Shown here: positions 52,440 through 60,389 of the stretch, piece after piece | Position numbering within the stretch: the first letter of the stretch is position 1 | Layout of the letters: every line of letters starts with the position of its first letter | NCBI GenBank assembly: GCA_900541915.1 | Contig: UQLS01000008.1 | Location: 11,152 to 75,151 of the forward strand | DNA length: 64,000 nucleotides | From: an uncultured Phascolarctobacterium sp. | GTDB taxonomy: Bacteria; Bacillota; Negativicutes; Acidaminococcales; Acidaminococcaceae | Direction: 5' to 3' | Notes under the pieces: model-generated | Database searches by the model: none | What the model was told of the DNA's origin: nothing | What the model saw: the letters and a program-made list of their open reading frames with translations, nothing else | Translations under genes and position numbers: made by a program

Positions 52440-53504
52440 CTACCCCAAATACTCCGGCAGCTGCTGCCAGTCTATTTTTTGCAGCTTGCCGCTGCCGATT
52501 TTTTCCAATATAACCAGGGTAATAGAGCTGCCCTGTTTCTTTTTGTCTCTGCCCATAACCTGCAGCAGCTCCTGCCGCGGCGCATCTGCAGTAAGCGGCA
52601 GGCTGTATTTTTTCAGCAGTTTTGCAAGCCGTGCTGCCGTTCCCTGCTCCGTCATGCCCATAGCTTCTGTACGCAGCGTCAGCTGATACATGCCGATAGC
52701 AACGCCTTCACCATGAGTATAACCGCTGTAGCCATAATGCTGCTCTACTGCATGACCCAAGGTATGACCAAAATTAAGCAGCATGCGCAGGCCGGTGTCA
52801 AATTCATCCTGCTCCACAATACGTGCTTTGATAGCGCAGCAGTCGGCAATGATGTCTTCTGCTGCTGCCAAAAGCTGCTCATCATCTGCGCAGGCTTCCA
52901 AATCAGCAAACAGCTTGGCATCACTGATGCAGCCGTATTTAATCGCCTCTGCCAGACCGTCATGCAGAAAGCGTACCGGCAGCGTCTGTAAAAGCTGCGG
53001 GTCTATATAAACGGCCTTAGGCTGATAAAACGCACCGGCAAGATTTTTGCCTGCCGCAAGATCCACCGCTACTTTGCCGCCGACACTGCTGTCGATCTGC
53101 GCCAGCAGTGAAGTCGGTATCTGGACAAAAGCGATTCCGCGCATAAAACTGGCAGCAGCAAAGCCGCCTAAATCTCCGGTTACGCCGCCGCCCAGAGCAA
53201 TAAGCACATCACTGCGGGTAAGTCCCAGCTGCGCAATCTGTTCCAGTACGGAAGCCAGCATCTGCATATTTTTGCTCTGTTCACCGGCCGGAATAACAAT
53301 CTGCGCCGCTTTAAGGCCAGCTTCTTCCAGACTTTGCTGCAGTATGCCGCCATATAACGGGCCTACATTGCTGTCGGTAACAATAACCGCCTGGCGCGCC
53401 TTCGGCAGCAATGCATGTACTTTGCCGCCTACCTGCGCTAAAAGTCCGTTATCTATCTCTATGTCATAGGCCTTAGGCCCCAAATCCACATGAATCTTCC
53501 TCAT
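52440..53504 (-). CDS. aroB: 3-dehydroquinate synthase
   Basis: A 354-residue NAD- and metal-dependent cyclase that turns DAHP into 3-dehydroquinate. The NAD loop GGGVTGDLGGFAA and metal ligands in LAEAIKYG, LNFGHTLGHAVE and YTHGEGVAIGM are present. The ATG overlaps the tyrA stop by one base. Confidence 0.97.
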   Translation of the reverse strand: MRKIHVDLGPKAYDIEIDNGLLAQVGGKVHALLPKARQAVIVTDSNVGPLYGGILQQSLEEAGLKAAQIVIPAGEQSKNMQMLASVLEQIAQLGLTRSDVLIALGGGVTGDLGGFAAASFMRGIAFVQIPTSLLAQIDSSVGGKVAVDLAAGKNLAGAFYQPKAVYIDPQLLQTLPVRFLHDGLAEAIKYGCISDAKLFADLEACADDEQLLAAAEDIIADCCAIKARIVEQDEFDTGLRMLLNFGHTLGHAVEQHYGYSGYTHGEGVAIGMYQLTLRTEAMGMTEQGTAARLAKLLKKYSLPLTADAPRQELLQVMGRDKKKQGSSITLVILEKIGSGKLQKIDWQQLPEYLG

Positions 53505-54376
53505 CAGTACAGTTCCTTTCTGCGTACAGCTGCCGTGCTCATCATTTCACGCAGCTGCTGTCCGTCTCCGCTGCGCAGGGCATTACGCCATAGCTCCAGC
53601 TGACGGATATATTCGTCTATCTTATCGGCCACTGCCTCTTTATTACTCAAAAACAGCAGTGTCCATAAATCCGGATTGATATCTGCTACACGCGTCGCAT
53701 CGCGAAAGCTTCCGGCCACAAAATAAGGGGTTTTCTCATTATAAGACTGACTGTTAATTAAAGCTACTGCCGCTGCATGGGGCAGATTGCTGGTATAGGC
53801 AATAATGCTGTCATGCTCCGCCGGTGTTACCCGTACAGTATTACGGCAGCCAAGAGCGGCAGCAAATCTTTCCAGCCAGCTAATAGCTGCTTCTGTATTA
53901 TGCTCAGATGGCACCACAATATAATTTGCACCCTGAAAAATTGCTGCATCCGACATGGCAAAGCCGCTGCTCTGTTTACCTGCCATGGGATGCCCGGAAA
54001 TAAATTCCATACCGGGCTTTAAAAGCGCCTGTACTCTTTCGGGCAAATTGCCTTTCACACCAGCAACATCTGTCAGCAAAACATCCGGCTTAAAAAAGCC
54101 TGCGTTTTCTTTGACAAAGCTTTCCACTGCATCGGGATACAGAGCGCAGATAATAACATCCGCTTCTGCCAGAGTACTGTCGCCCTGCAGCAGTGCCGCA
54201 TCTAAAAGGCCCTGCTCTGCTGCCCGCTGCAATACTGCTTCATCTCTGTCGATACCGATAATGCGTTTTACTTTAAGCTTACGCAAAGCTTTGACATAGG
54301 AACCGCCGATAAGACCGATACCTACTACTGCAAAGCATAATTCCTGCCAATCCTTGTTCCAAAACCCCTCAATCAT
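53504..54376 (-). CDS. tyrA: Prephenate dehydrogenase
   Basis: A 290-residue NAD-dependent oxidative decarboxylase leading to 4-hydroxyphenylpyruvate. The Rossmann loop is GIGLIGGSYVKALR; HPMAGKQSSGF and TSNLPHAAA are the catalytic-region blocks. There is no ACT domain, so tyrosine feedback may be weak or absent. It follows the DAHP synthase gene by about 55 bases. Confidence 0.95.
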   Translation of the reverse strand: MIEGFWNKDWQELCFAVVGIGLIGGSYVKALRKLKVKRIIGIDRDEAVLQRAAEQGLLDAALLQGDSTLAEADVIICALYPDAVESFVKENAGFFKPDVLLTDVAGVKGNLPERVQALLKPGMEFISGHPMAGKQSSGFAMSDAAIFQGANYIVVPSEHNTEAAISWLERFAAALGCRNTVRVTPAEHDSIIAYTSNLPHAAAVALINSQSYNEKTPYFVAGSFRDATRVADINPDLWTLLFLSNKEAVADKIDEYIRQLELWRNALRSGDGQQLREMMSTAAVRRKELY

Positions 54377-54431
54377 TTTTCCACCTCATCTGCCATACTA
54401 CCATACTACAAATTTATATACTATTTTTTTA

Positions 54432-55445
54432 TTATAAATCGCGTCCTACAATCTGAGCAATGCCTTTCAGCTCGCCCATCAGACGGGCAAAGCGTTCCGG
54501 TTTCAGGCTCTGCGCACCGTCGCACAGCGCATGCTCAGGATCATTATGTACCTCGATCAGCAAGCCGTCCGCACCTACTGCCACAGCAGCCTTAGCCAGC
54601 GGCTCTACCATCCACCACATGCCGGCAGCATGACTGGGGTCTACAACTACCGGCAAATGGCTGAGTTTTTTTACTGCCGGAATAGCACTCAAGTCCAAAG
54701 TATTGCGGGTATAGGTTTCAAAAGTACGAATACCCCGTTCACACAGGATAACATTGTCATTGCCGCCTGCCATAATGTATTCGGCGGACATAATCCATTC
54801 TTCAATGGTTGCGGAAAGACCACGTTTGAGCAGGATGGGCTTACGAGTTTTGCCCAGCTCTTTAAGCAGTTCAAAGTTCTGCATATTGCGTGCGCCTACC
54901 TGGATAAGGTCAACATCCTCAACGAAGCGTTCAATCTTATCTGCAGACATAATCTCTGTAACGATGGGCAGGCCGGTTTCTTCCTTAGCAGCTTTCAGAT
55001 AATCAAGGCCCAGTTCTTTCAGTCCCTGGAAAGAGTACGGGGAAGTACGGGGCTTGAAGGCACCACCGCGCAGCATGCTGGCACCGCCCAGCTTAACAGA
55101 TTTTGCAACCTGGATAACCTGCTCGGAACTTTCTACAGAGCACGGACCTGCAATAACCTGTATCTTGCGCCCGCCCACCGGCACGCCGCAGACATCGACA
55201 ACACTGTCCTCAGGATGGAACATGCGGTTGGCACGTTTGAAAGGTTCCTGTACACGCATTACCTTGTCTACACAATCGTTAACCTTCAGCAGGTTCATAT
55301 CCAAAGTACTGGTATCGCCGATGATACCGAAGATAGTCATGTTGAGGCCGTTAATCTCATTAATTTGGAATCCCTGCTGTTCCAGATTTACTCTTATTTT
55401 TGTTTTAACATCCTCCGGTGCACCCGGTTTGAAAACTATAACCAT
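54432..55445 (-). CDS. aroF: DAHP synthase, class I-beta with N-terminal ferredoxin-like regulatory domain
   Basis: A 337-residue enzyme that condenses phosphoenolpyruvate and erythrose-4-phosphate, the entry step of aromatic synthesis. Residues 1-70 form a ferredoxin-like domain (MVIVFKPGAPEDVKTKIRVN) that in Thermotoga-type enzymes mediates tyrosine or phenylalanine inhibition. The barrel follows (VIAGPCSVES, LRGGAFKPRTSPYSFQG, VVDPSHAAG). It is the first structural gene of the operon and lies downstream of the leader peptide and terminator. Confidence 0.96.
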   Translation of the reverse strand: MVIVFKPGAPEDVKTKIRVNLEQQGFQINEINGLNMTIFGIIGDTSTLDMNLLKVNDCVDKVMRVQEPFKRANRMFHPEDSVVDVCGVPVGGRKIQVIAGPCSVESSEQVIQVAKSVKLGGASMLRGGAFKPRTSPYSFQGLKELGLDYLKAAKEETGLPIVTEIMSADKIERFVEDVDLIQVGARNMQNFELLKELGKTRKPILLKRGLSATIEEWIMSAEYIMAGGNDNVILCERGIRTFETYTRNTLDLSAIPAVKKLSHLPVVVDPSHAAGMWWMVEPLAKAAVAVGADGLLIEVHNDPEHALCDGAQSLKPERFARLMGELKGIAQIVGRDL

Positions 55446-55505
55446 TTTTACCTCTCCTTTATCAATACCTGTTAAAGTCTATCAGTAATTATTTATCTTT
55501 CAGCG

Positions 55506-55541
55506 GCAAAATAAAAGCGGACCCTCGTAAGAGAGCCCGCT
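55506..55541 (-). terminator. Attenuator terminator of the aromatic operon
   Basis: On the minus strand AGCGGGCTCTC pairs with GAGGGTCCGCT (two G-U pairs) around TTAC, followed by TTTTATTTT. It lies between the leader peptide and the DAHP synthase gene, 60 bases before the latter. Confidence 0.88.
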
Positions 55542-55568
55542 GTAAAACGCAAGTTTACGATGATATGT

Positions 55569-55715
55569 TCAAATACCACCCGGAAGGCATCTATTTACGA
55601 TTGAACTGCTGTATGAATTTTGGCATGCAAAAAATCCGGTGCTAAAGTAAAAGCTAAAGACCGGTGCAAAATAAAAGCCGTATTCAATTGCAGTTTTCTT
55701 TAACATAGATTCCAT
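55569..55715 (-). CDS. Phe/Tyr-rich attenuator leader peptide
   Basis: A 48-codon ORF starting MESMLKKTAIEYGFYFAPV. Residues 12-29 contain seven Phe and three Tyr in eighteen positions, a composition expected of a leader peptide that senses charged tRNA-Phe and tRNA-Tyr. AGGTGAG lies six to eight bases before the ATG. A promoter sits 50 bases upstream and a strong terminator begins 28 bases after the stop. Stalling at the aromatic codons should free an alternative fold and allow readthrough into the nine aromatic genes. I see no other function for it. The rest of the 400-base gap is this regulatory leader. Confidence 0.85.
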   Translation of the reverse strand: MESMLKKTAIEYGFYFAPVFSFYFSTGFFACQNSYSSSIVNRCLPGGI

Positions 55716-55765
55716 TTTTCTCACCTGCAAGATAAATAATTAAGCATCAAAACTTGATTACGCAA

Positions 55766-55794
55766 ATTTTACCGCTTTTAGATTATCCCGTCAA
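55766..55794 (-). promoter_or_regulatory. Promoter of the aromatic operon
   Basis: On the minus strand TTGACG (55794-55789) and TAAAAT (55771-55766) are 17 bases apart; the start site would lie about 40 bases before the leader-peptide ATG. Confidence 0.75.
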
Positions 55795-55824
55795 CAAAAA
55801 CACTCTATTTTTTTTATTCTTAAC

Positions 55825-55848
55825 AATTTACACTTTCAACTGTAAATT
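55825..55848. promoter_or_regulatory. Inverted repeat upstream of the aromatic promoter
   Basis: AATTTACA-CTTTCAAC-TGTAAATT is a perfect eight-base inverted repeat between the TauE/SafE stop and the aromatic promoter. No T-run follows on the minus strand, so it is not a good terminator; it may be a protein-binding site. Confidence 0.4.
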
Positions 55849-55851
55849 ATA

Positions 55852-56592
55852 TTACATTAACACAGCTTTAATACCGCTGTACAGCATGCCAAGTGCCCCG
55901 CCGCAGACAATAATCAGCGACAATCTTCTGAAAAGATGCTGATTAAGCTTATAAAACAGCTTTTCACCCAGCCACCAGCCCAGCAAAAGGGCTGTCATAC
56001 TGTACAGCACGCTGCCCTGCTCTACGGCAACATACTGCATGGTACCGACTAAATAACTGCCGATAAGCATCAATGTTCCGTTCAGACCAAAGCACCAGAT
56101 CATATTGGCGCGCATTAAATCTTTATCCATTTTCTCATTCAGAAAATAGAGAACCAAAGGCGGCCCGCTGACACTTGTTGCCGAACCGAAGAAACCGCTC
56201 AAAAATCCTGCTGCCAGTCTGCCTATTGTCTTATTAGTTATCTTAAAATCTATTTTGCGTCCCATGAGGAAGGTAGCAGCCAGCAGAATTACACCTAAAA
56301 AGATTTCCAGCTGCTCAATACTGATGACTTTCAGCGCCACGCTGCCCGGCACAATGCCCAGCAGGCTGCCAAAGGTTACTAAGAGTACAGTATGCCATTC
56401 AAAATTACGTCGATTGCGTATCATAGTAATGGCACGCAGAACAAAGCCTGCCAAAAGTACCAGCACTACAGCTTCCTTAGCATCCATAAAAAGCGTCAGC
56501 AGCGGCGTAGCCACCAGTGCAAAGCCAAAGCCTGACACAGTCGCAAAAAAGGCAGCCAACAGTACTACCACTGCCGTCAGCATAGTTTCCAT
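55852..56592 (-). CDS. TauE/SafE-family membrane permease
   Basis: About 246 residues with seven or eight helices. The family repeat is visible: FFATVSGFGFALVATPLLTLF at the N-terminus and GFLSGFFGSATSVSGPPLVLYFL in the second half. Members export sulfite, sulfoacetate or other organic anions; the substrate here is unknown. The ATG at 56592 follows AGGAGG. It is the last gene of the cvfB-side run before the aromatic operon. Confidence 0.88.
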   Translation of the reverse strand: METMLTAVVVLLAAFFATVSGFGFALVATPLLTLFMDAKEAVVLVLLAGFVLRAITMIRNRRNFEWHTVLLVTFGSLLGIVPGSVALKVISIEQLEIFLGVILLAATFLMGRKIDFKITNKTIGRLAAGFLSGFFGSATSVSGPPLVLYFLNEKMDKDLMRANMIWCFGLNGTLMLIGSYLVGTMQYVAVEQGSVLYSMTALLLGWWLGEKLFYKLNQHLFRRLSLIIVCGGALGMLYSGIKAVLM

Positions 56593-56655
56593 CTTTTTCC
56601 TCCTGAAAAAATACATGTACCGCCGCTACGACGATACATGTAGATATATAAGCTA

Positions 56656-57540
56656 TTATTTTTTATTGTCTTTCAGATAGGTCCAGCCGTCTTCCTGATA
56701 GATGCGGCCTTCTTTCATCAGATGACCCAGCGCACGCTTAAATGCAGCCTTGCTGATGCCAAATTTCTGCTTGATAATTTCCAGCGGCGTGCTGTCGCAG
56801 TACGGCATTCTGCCGCTGCGTTTTACCAGATAATTATAGATTTCTTCGGCATCCGCAATCAGGGCATTTTCCTTCTGCAGGCGCAGAGAAATATTCAGTC
56901 TGCCATCCTGACGGATATAGGTGATGCGGCCGGTAACTTCCTGACCAAAGTCAAGTCTGCCTCCGGGCACTTCACTGCGGTGCAAAAAGGCCAGAAAACG
57001 CTGATTGGTAAAGATAAAGAAACCTTCCGGCAGAATATTATAAATAGTACCGGTAACCTTATCGCCTACCTTAACACCTTCGGCCGGTTTGGAAGCACGC
57101 ACCATATCTTCTTCTACACGCATGGTAACAGCCTGACGGCCGCTCTTGTCACGGTACAGCTTAACCCATACCAGCTGGTTAGGGCTTACGTGACCGCGCA
57201 TCTGACTGTAGGGCAGAAATACGCCGCGTTCTGCGCCGATGTCGACAAAGCCGCCGTCACGGGTAACGCTGAGCACACGTACATAACCCAGCTGTCCTTC
57301 ACGCATCTTGGGCAGCTTCATGCTGGCAGTAAGACGCTTGTTAGGGTCAAGATACAGATAGACCTTAACCTCGTCACCAACCTGCACAGGAACAGTCTGC
57401 TGCAGCTTATGCAGCAGGATATCGTCACTGGTATTGCCAGTGCCTGCATCAAGAAACGCGCCCATCTCGCTGATACGGGCAACCTTAAGGGTTACCACAT
57501 CACCGGGACGGTATTTTACCTGTTGTTTCTTCTCAATCAT
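56656..57540 (-). CDS. cvfB: CvfB-family S1-like RNA-binding protein
   Basis: A 294-residue protein with three S1-like beta-barrel domains (about residues 12-70, 80-135, 150-215; GQLGYVRVLSVTRDGGFVDIG) and a C-terminal winged helix (about 220-290; FGISKAAFKRALGHLMKEGRI). CvfB of Staphylococcus binds RNA and affects virulence gene expression; the role here is inferred from the fold. It overlaps rsfS by four bases. Confidence 0.93.
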   Translation of the reverse strand: MIEKKQQVKYRPGDVVTLKVARISEMGAFLDAGTGNTSDDILLHKLQQTVPVQVGDEVKVYLYLDPNKRLTASMKLPKMREGQLGYVRVLSVTRDGGFVDIGAERGVFLPYSQMRGHVSPNQLVWVKLYRDKSGRQAVTMRVEEDMVRASKPAEGVKVGDKVTGTIYNILPEGFFIFTNQRFLAFLHRSEVPGGRLDFGQEVTGRITYIRQDGRLNISLRLQKENALIADAEEIYNYLVKRSGRMPYCDSTPLEIIKQKFGISKAAFKRALGHLMKEGRIYQEDGWTYLKDNKK

Positions 57541-57890
57541 TCTTCGTTCTCCGTAAATGCTTCAGAAGGAGCATCAGCCCACAGCTGTTCGATATTATAG
57601 AAATCGCGCTCTTCTTCCAGGAAGATATGAGCTACGATATCGCCGTAATCCAAAAGTACCCAGCGGCCGTCAGCGTAACCTTCCTTATGGGCAGGAAAAA
57701 CTCCCAGTTCTGCCATCTTATCTTCGATATTGTCAGCAATAGCTTTAACCAGAATATTATTGGAAGCACTGCAGATAACAAAATAATCAGTTACGGGAGA
57801 CAGTCCCTCCATGTTCAGCATCAGAATGTCCGCAGCTTTTTTATCATTTGCAAAAGCAGCTATCTTCATTGCCATTTCTTTAGTAGTCAT
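57537..57890 (-). CDS. rsfS: Ribosome silencing factor RsfS
   Basis: A 117-residue protein of the RsfS/Iojap family that binds L14 and blocks subunit joining in starvation. The DYFVICSASNNILVKAIADNI and GYADGRWVLLDYGDIVAHIF blocks are diagnostic. The nadD-yqeK-LCP-rsfS order is common in Firmicutes. Confidence 0.96.
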   Translation of the reverse strand: MTTKEMAMKIAAFANDKKAADILMLNMEGLSPVTDYFVICSASNNILVKAIADNIEDKMAELGVFPAHKEGYADGRWVLLDYGDIVAHIFLEEERDFYNIEQLWADAPSEAFTENEE

Positions 57891-57911
57891 TAAATCAACC
57901 TCCAGTATAAA

Positions 57912-58931
57912 TTACATATTTAATTCAGTTGTTTCTCCAGTATCGGTGCTGTCTGTTTCGCCGTCTTCTTTCATATAGGGAATGCCCAGCTCATCCAGCG
58001 ATTTATTAACAGATTCCGTATCCGTAGCCCAGTAGCTTACGCCGCTGCTGTCGTCAAAACGCCCGTACAGCATGCCGCTCTTAATCTTGTCATCGCCAAA
58101 GATTTTAAAGCTGTTGGCAGCCTTGAGCATGGTTAAGGTATTTAAATCTGTTTCCACATGCTTATCCAGTGTAGCTAAAAGATTGCTTATCTGCGCCACG
58201 TTCTGAATAGAAAACATCTGCTCTGCCGCTGCGCGCATAAACTTCTGCTGACGCTGTACGCGGCCGATATCACCTAATTCATCCTTACGGAAACGAACAT
58301 ATTTGCCGGCTGTTTCGCCGTCCATATGCTGATAACCATGTTTAATATCAATTACAAGGTCAGCATAGGGGTCTTCGTAGTACATATCATTATCTACATA
58401 AATATCTACGCCGCCAATCAGATTGACGATATCAATAAAGCCCTGCCAGTTAGCCAGAATATAGTAATGGATAGGCACGCGCAGCAAATTTGCCACAGTC
58501 TGCTTGGCCATCACCACGCCGCCGTAAGTATACGCGGAGTTGATCTTCTCCGGGTCAACATGTCCCGGCAGGATTACCTTGGTATCGCGGGGAATGGAAA
58601 GCACCGCCACCTGATTTGTTGCCGGGTCAAAGCTTGCCAGCAGGATTGCGTCAGTACGCTTGGGCTCAGTGGCTGCTGCCTCACTGTCGCCATCATCTAT
58701 ACCTAACAGCAGGATATTGATTCTTTCATTAAGCTTTTCATCGCTGACAATTTTTTCGTCGGCACCGATAATCTTCGCCTGCGGCGGATTTATCAGGTTA
58801 TCGTACACCCAGACGCTGCCCCAAAAAGCCGCCGTAAAAAAGGCAGAGAGCAGTATCAGCAAAAATACCAGCCTGCCCCAGCGCAGCTTGCGCTTTTTGT
58901 GGACAGGTCGATTTATCCTGTTATCTTCCAT
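57912..58931 (-). CDS. LytR-CpsA-Psr (LCP) family phosphotransferase
   Basis: A 339-residue protein with an N-terminal membrane anchor (about residues 20-45) and an extracytoplasmic LCP domain (INILLLGIDDGDSEA, SIPRDTKVILP, and the RFRKDELGDIGRVQRQQKF block that binds pyrophosphate). LCP enzymes attach glycopolymers to peptidoglycan; in a diderm Firmicute the polymer is uncertain. The start overlaps yqeK by one base. Confidence 0.93.
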   Translation of the reverse strand: MEDNRINRPVHKKRKLRWGRLVFLLILLSAFFTAAFWGSVWVYDNLINPPQAKIIGADEKIVSDEKLNERINILLLGIDDGDSEAAATEPKRTDAILLASFDPATNQVAVLSIPRDTKVILPGHVDPEKINSAYTYGGVVMAKQTVANLLRVPIHYYILANWQGFIDIVNLIGGVDIYVDNDMYYEDPYADLVIDIKHGYQHMDGETAGKYVRFRKDELGDIGRVQRQQKFMRAAAEQMFSIQNVAQISNLLATLDKHVETDLNTLTMLKAANSFKIFGDDKIKSGMLYGRFDDSSGVSYWATDTESVNKSLDELGIPYMKEDGETDSTDTGETTELNM

Positions 58932-59530
58932 TAACCTTTAAACGCTCCACATCTATCTCTGTTTTTAAACTTGCCTGCCAGCTGATTATAACCGTAGATA
59001 CAGTTAGGATGAATCAAAAGATCATATTCCAGCAGGTAACGGATGGTCTGTCCGTAAGCGCACATCATGGCTTTTTCCATATCTTCTTTGGCCAGCTGGC
59101 GCATTTTGTTGATTCCCGGAAAATCGCGGGTAGGCTCCAGCAAATCTGCCAGATATACTGCCATAGCCAGCGGCGTCATATCCGGCGCACCGGTAGTATG
59201 GTACAAAATACCGTCCAGAATCTCCTTATCGGTAACGCCGTATTTATGCTGCGCATAATATACGCCCAGCTTAGCATGCAGCAGGATGGGCTGATTTTTT
59301 TCTGTTTCGTCCACCTCGATGCCCAGCTTAGCTGCCATGGCAAGGCTTTCTCTGCCCGGCACCTCACGGCCGCAGTCATGGAGCAGCGCAGAAATTCCTA
59401 CCTTTTCCATGTCCAGCCCGTGCACGGAAGCAAACTCCAGTGCCGTTTCATAAACCGCTACCGAATGTTTGTAACGTTTCAGCGGCAGCGATTCCTTTAA
59501 AATTCTTTTCATTTCTTCAATCTTCAGCAT
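58931..59530 (-). CDS. yqeK: YqeK-family HD-domain hydrolase
   Basis: About 199 residues with the HD phosphohydrolase pattern: YKHSVAVYETA, ALLHDCGRE and a later HAKLGVYYAQ. Members hydrolyse diadenosine tetraphosphate symmetrically. The ATG at 59530 lies within nadD and overlaps it by 14 bases; GAGGG is just upstream. Confidence 0.92.
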   Translation of the reverse strand: MLKIEEMKRILKESLPLKRYKHSVAVYETALEFASVHGLDMEKVGISALLHDCGREVPGRESLAMAAKLGIEVDETEKNQPILLHAKLGVYYAQHKYGVTDKEILDGILYHTTGAPDMTPLAMAVYLADLLEPTRDFPGINKMRQLAKEDMEKAMMCAYGQTIRYLLEYDLLIHPNCIYGYNQLAGKFKNRDRCGAFKG

Positions 59531-60155
59531 AACTATTTCCCTCATCAGCAAATAAATATAACCTATGTTCTCTGATATACTGCTCTACATGCGCAGGCAC
59601 AAGACCTTCCAGACTCTCTCCGCTTTTAATCTTCTGCCTGATTTCCGTTGAGGACACCTCGTATTCTGGCGTATCAACCAGCACAATCTTTTCCCGGGCA
59701 ATAACTCCCAGACTGCTGCATGCTCTGTCCAGTGCCTGCAGATACCCTGGGCGTTTGGCCGCTACGAAAGTCACCAGCTGCAGCAGCTCATCAATCTTAT
59801 GCCAGGTCTGCAGCTGCGGAATAGTATCCGCGCCAATCAGAAAATATAGCTCATACTCCGGATAAAGACGCTGCAATTCCTTTACGGTATCCAGGGTATA
59901 GGAAATACCGCTGCGGCGCAGCTCGATATCCGATACTTCAAAATACGGATATTCTTCTGTTGCCAGTACCGTCATCCTGTAACGGTCCTCAGCAGGTGCA
60001 AACTCCTGCCCTACCTTATGAGGCGGTATAAAGGCGGGAATAAAAAGTATTTTTTCCGGCTGCAGCTGTTCATATACAGCCTGCGCCGAATATATATGTC
60101 CGTTATGGACAGGATCAAAGGTTCCTCCCAAGATTCCCAGCTTCTTCTTCTTCAC
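59517..60155 (-). CDS. nadD: Nicotinate-nucleotide adenylyltransferase
   Basis: A 212-residue enzyme forming deamido-NAD from nicotinate mononucleotide and ATP. GILGGTFDPVHNGH holds the nucleotidyl-transferase HxGH motif, and VSSTEIRQKI is the ISSTxIR block. It heads the nadD-yqeK-LCP-rsfS run. Confidence 0.96.
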   Translation of the reverse strand: MKKKKLGILGGTFDPVHNGHIYSAQAVYEQLQPEKILFIPAFIPPHKVGQEFAPAEDRYRMTVLATEEYPYFEVSDIELRRSGISYTLDTVKELQRLYPEYELYFLIGADTIPQLQTWHKIDELLQLVTFVAAKRPGYLQALDRACSSLGVIAREKIVLVDTPEYEVSSTEIRQKIKSGESLEGLVPAHVEQYIREHRLYLFADEGNSYAED

Positions 60156-60194
60156 TGCAGCCTCCTTGACTGATTATCTTATCATTTAATTATA

Positions 60195-60383
60195 TCAATC
60201 AGAAAGCTTTTCTACAACCATCTGCAGGATAATAATTATTATCGTCAGTAAAAGTGCAGCCTTTGCCCTGTCCTTAAGATCAAAAACAGTTTTAGGCCTT
60301 CTCAGATAATCCAAGAAGGCCTGCAAATATTCCTTTGTAGCAGTCTTATGCAGTTTTTCCCTGTTACATTTTTTATTCATCAT
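60195..60383 (-). CDS. Small single-helix membrane protein after the MacB-like permease
   Basis: About 62 residues: a basic N-terminal half, then one hydrophobic segment (about residues 42-57, AALLLTIIIIILQMVVEK). It starts seven bases after the permease stop, with AGGA close to two adjacent ATG codons. No family recognised. It may be an accessory of the efflux complex or unrelated. Confidence 0.55.
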   Translation of the reverse strand: MMNKKCNREKLHKTATKEYLQAFLDYLRRPKTVFDLKDRAKAALLLTIIIIILQMVVEKLSD

Positions 60384-60389
60384 ATCGTC

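Noticed and set aside
54531..55475. A 314-codon plus-strand ORF opposite DAHP synthase
   Set aside because: Mirror frame of a conserved gene and no supporting motifs or start signals.
55825..55848. The AATTTACA inverted repeat as a terminator of the TauE/SafE gene
   Set aside because: The stem is AT-only and is not followed by a T-run on the minus strand, so it was listed as a possible binding site instead.
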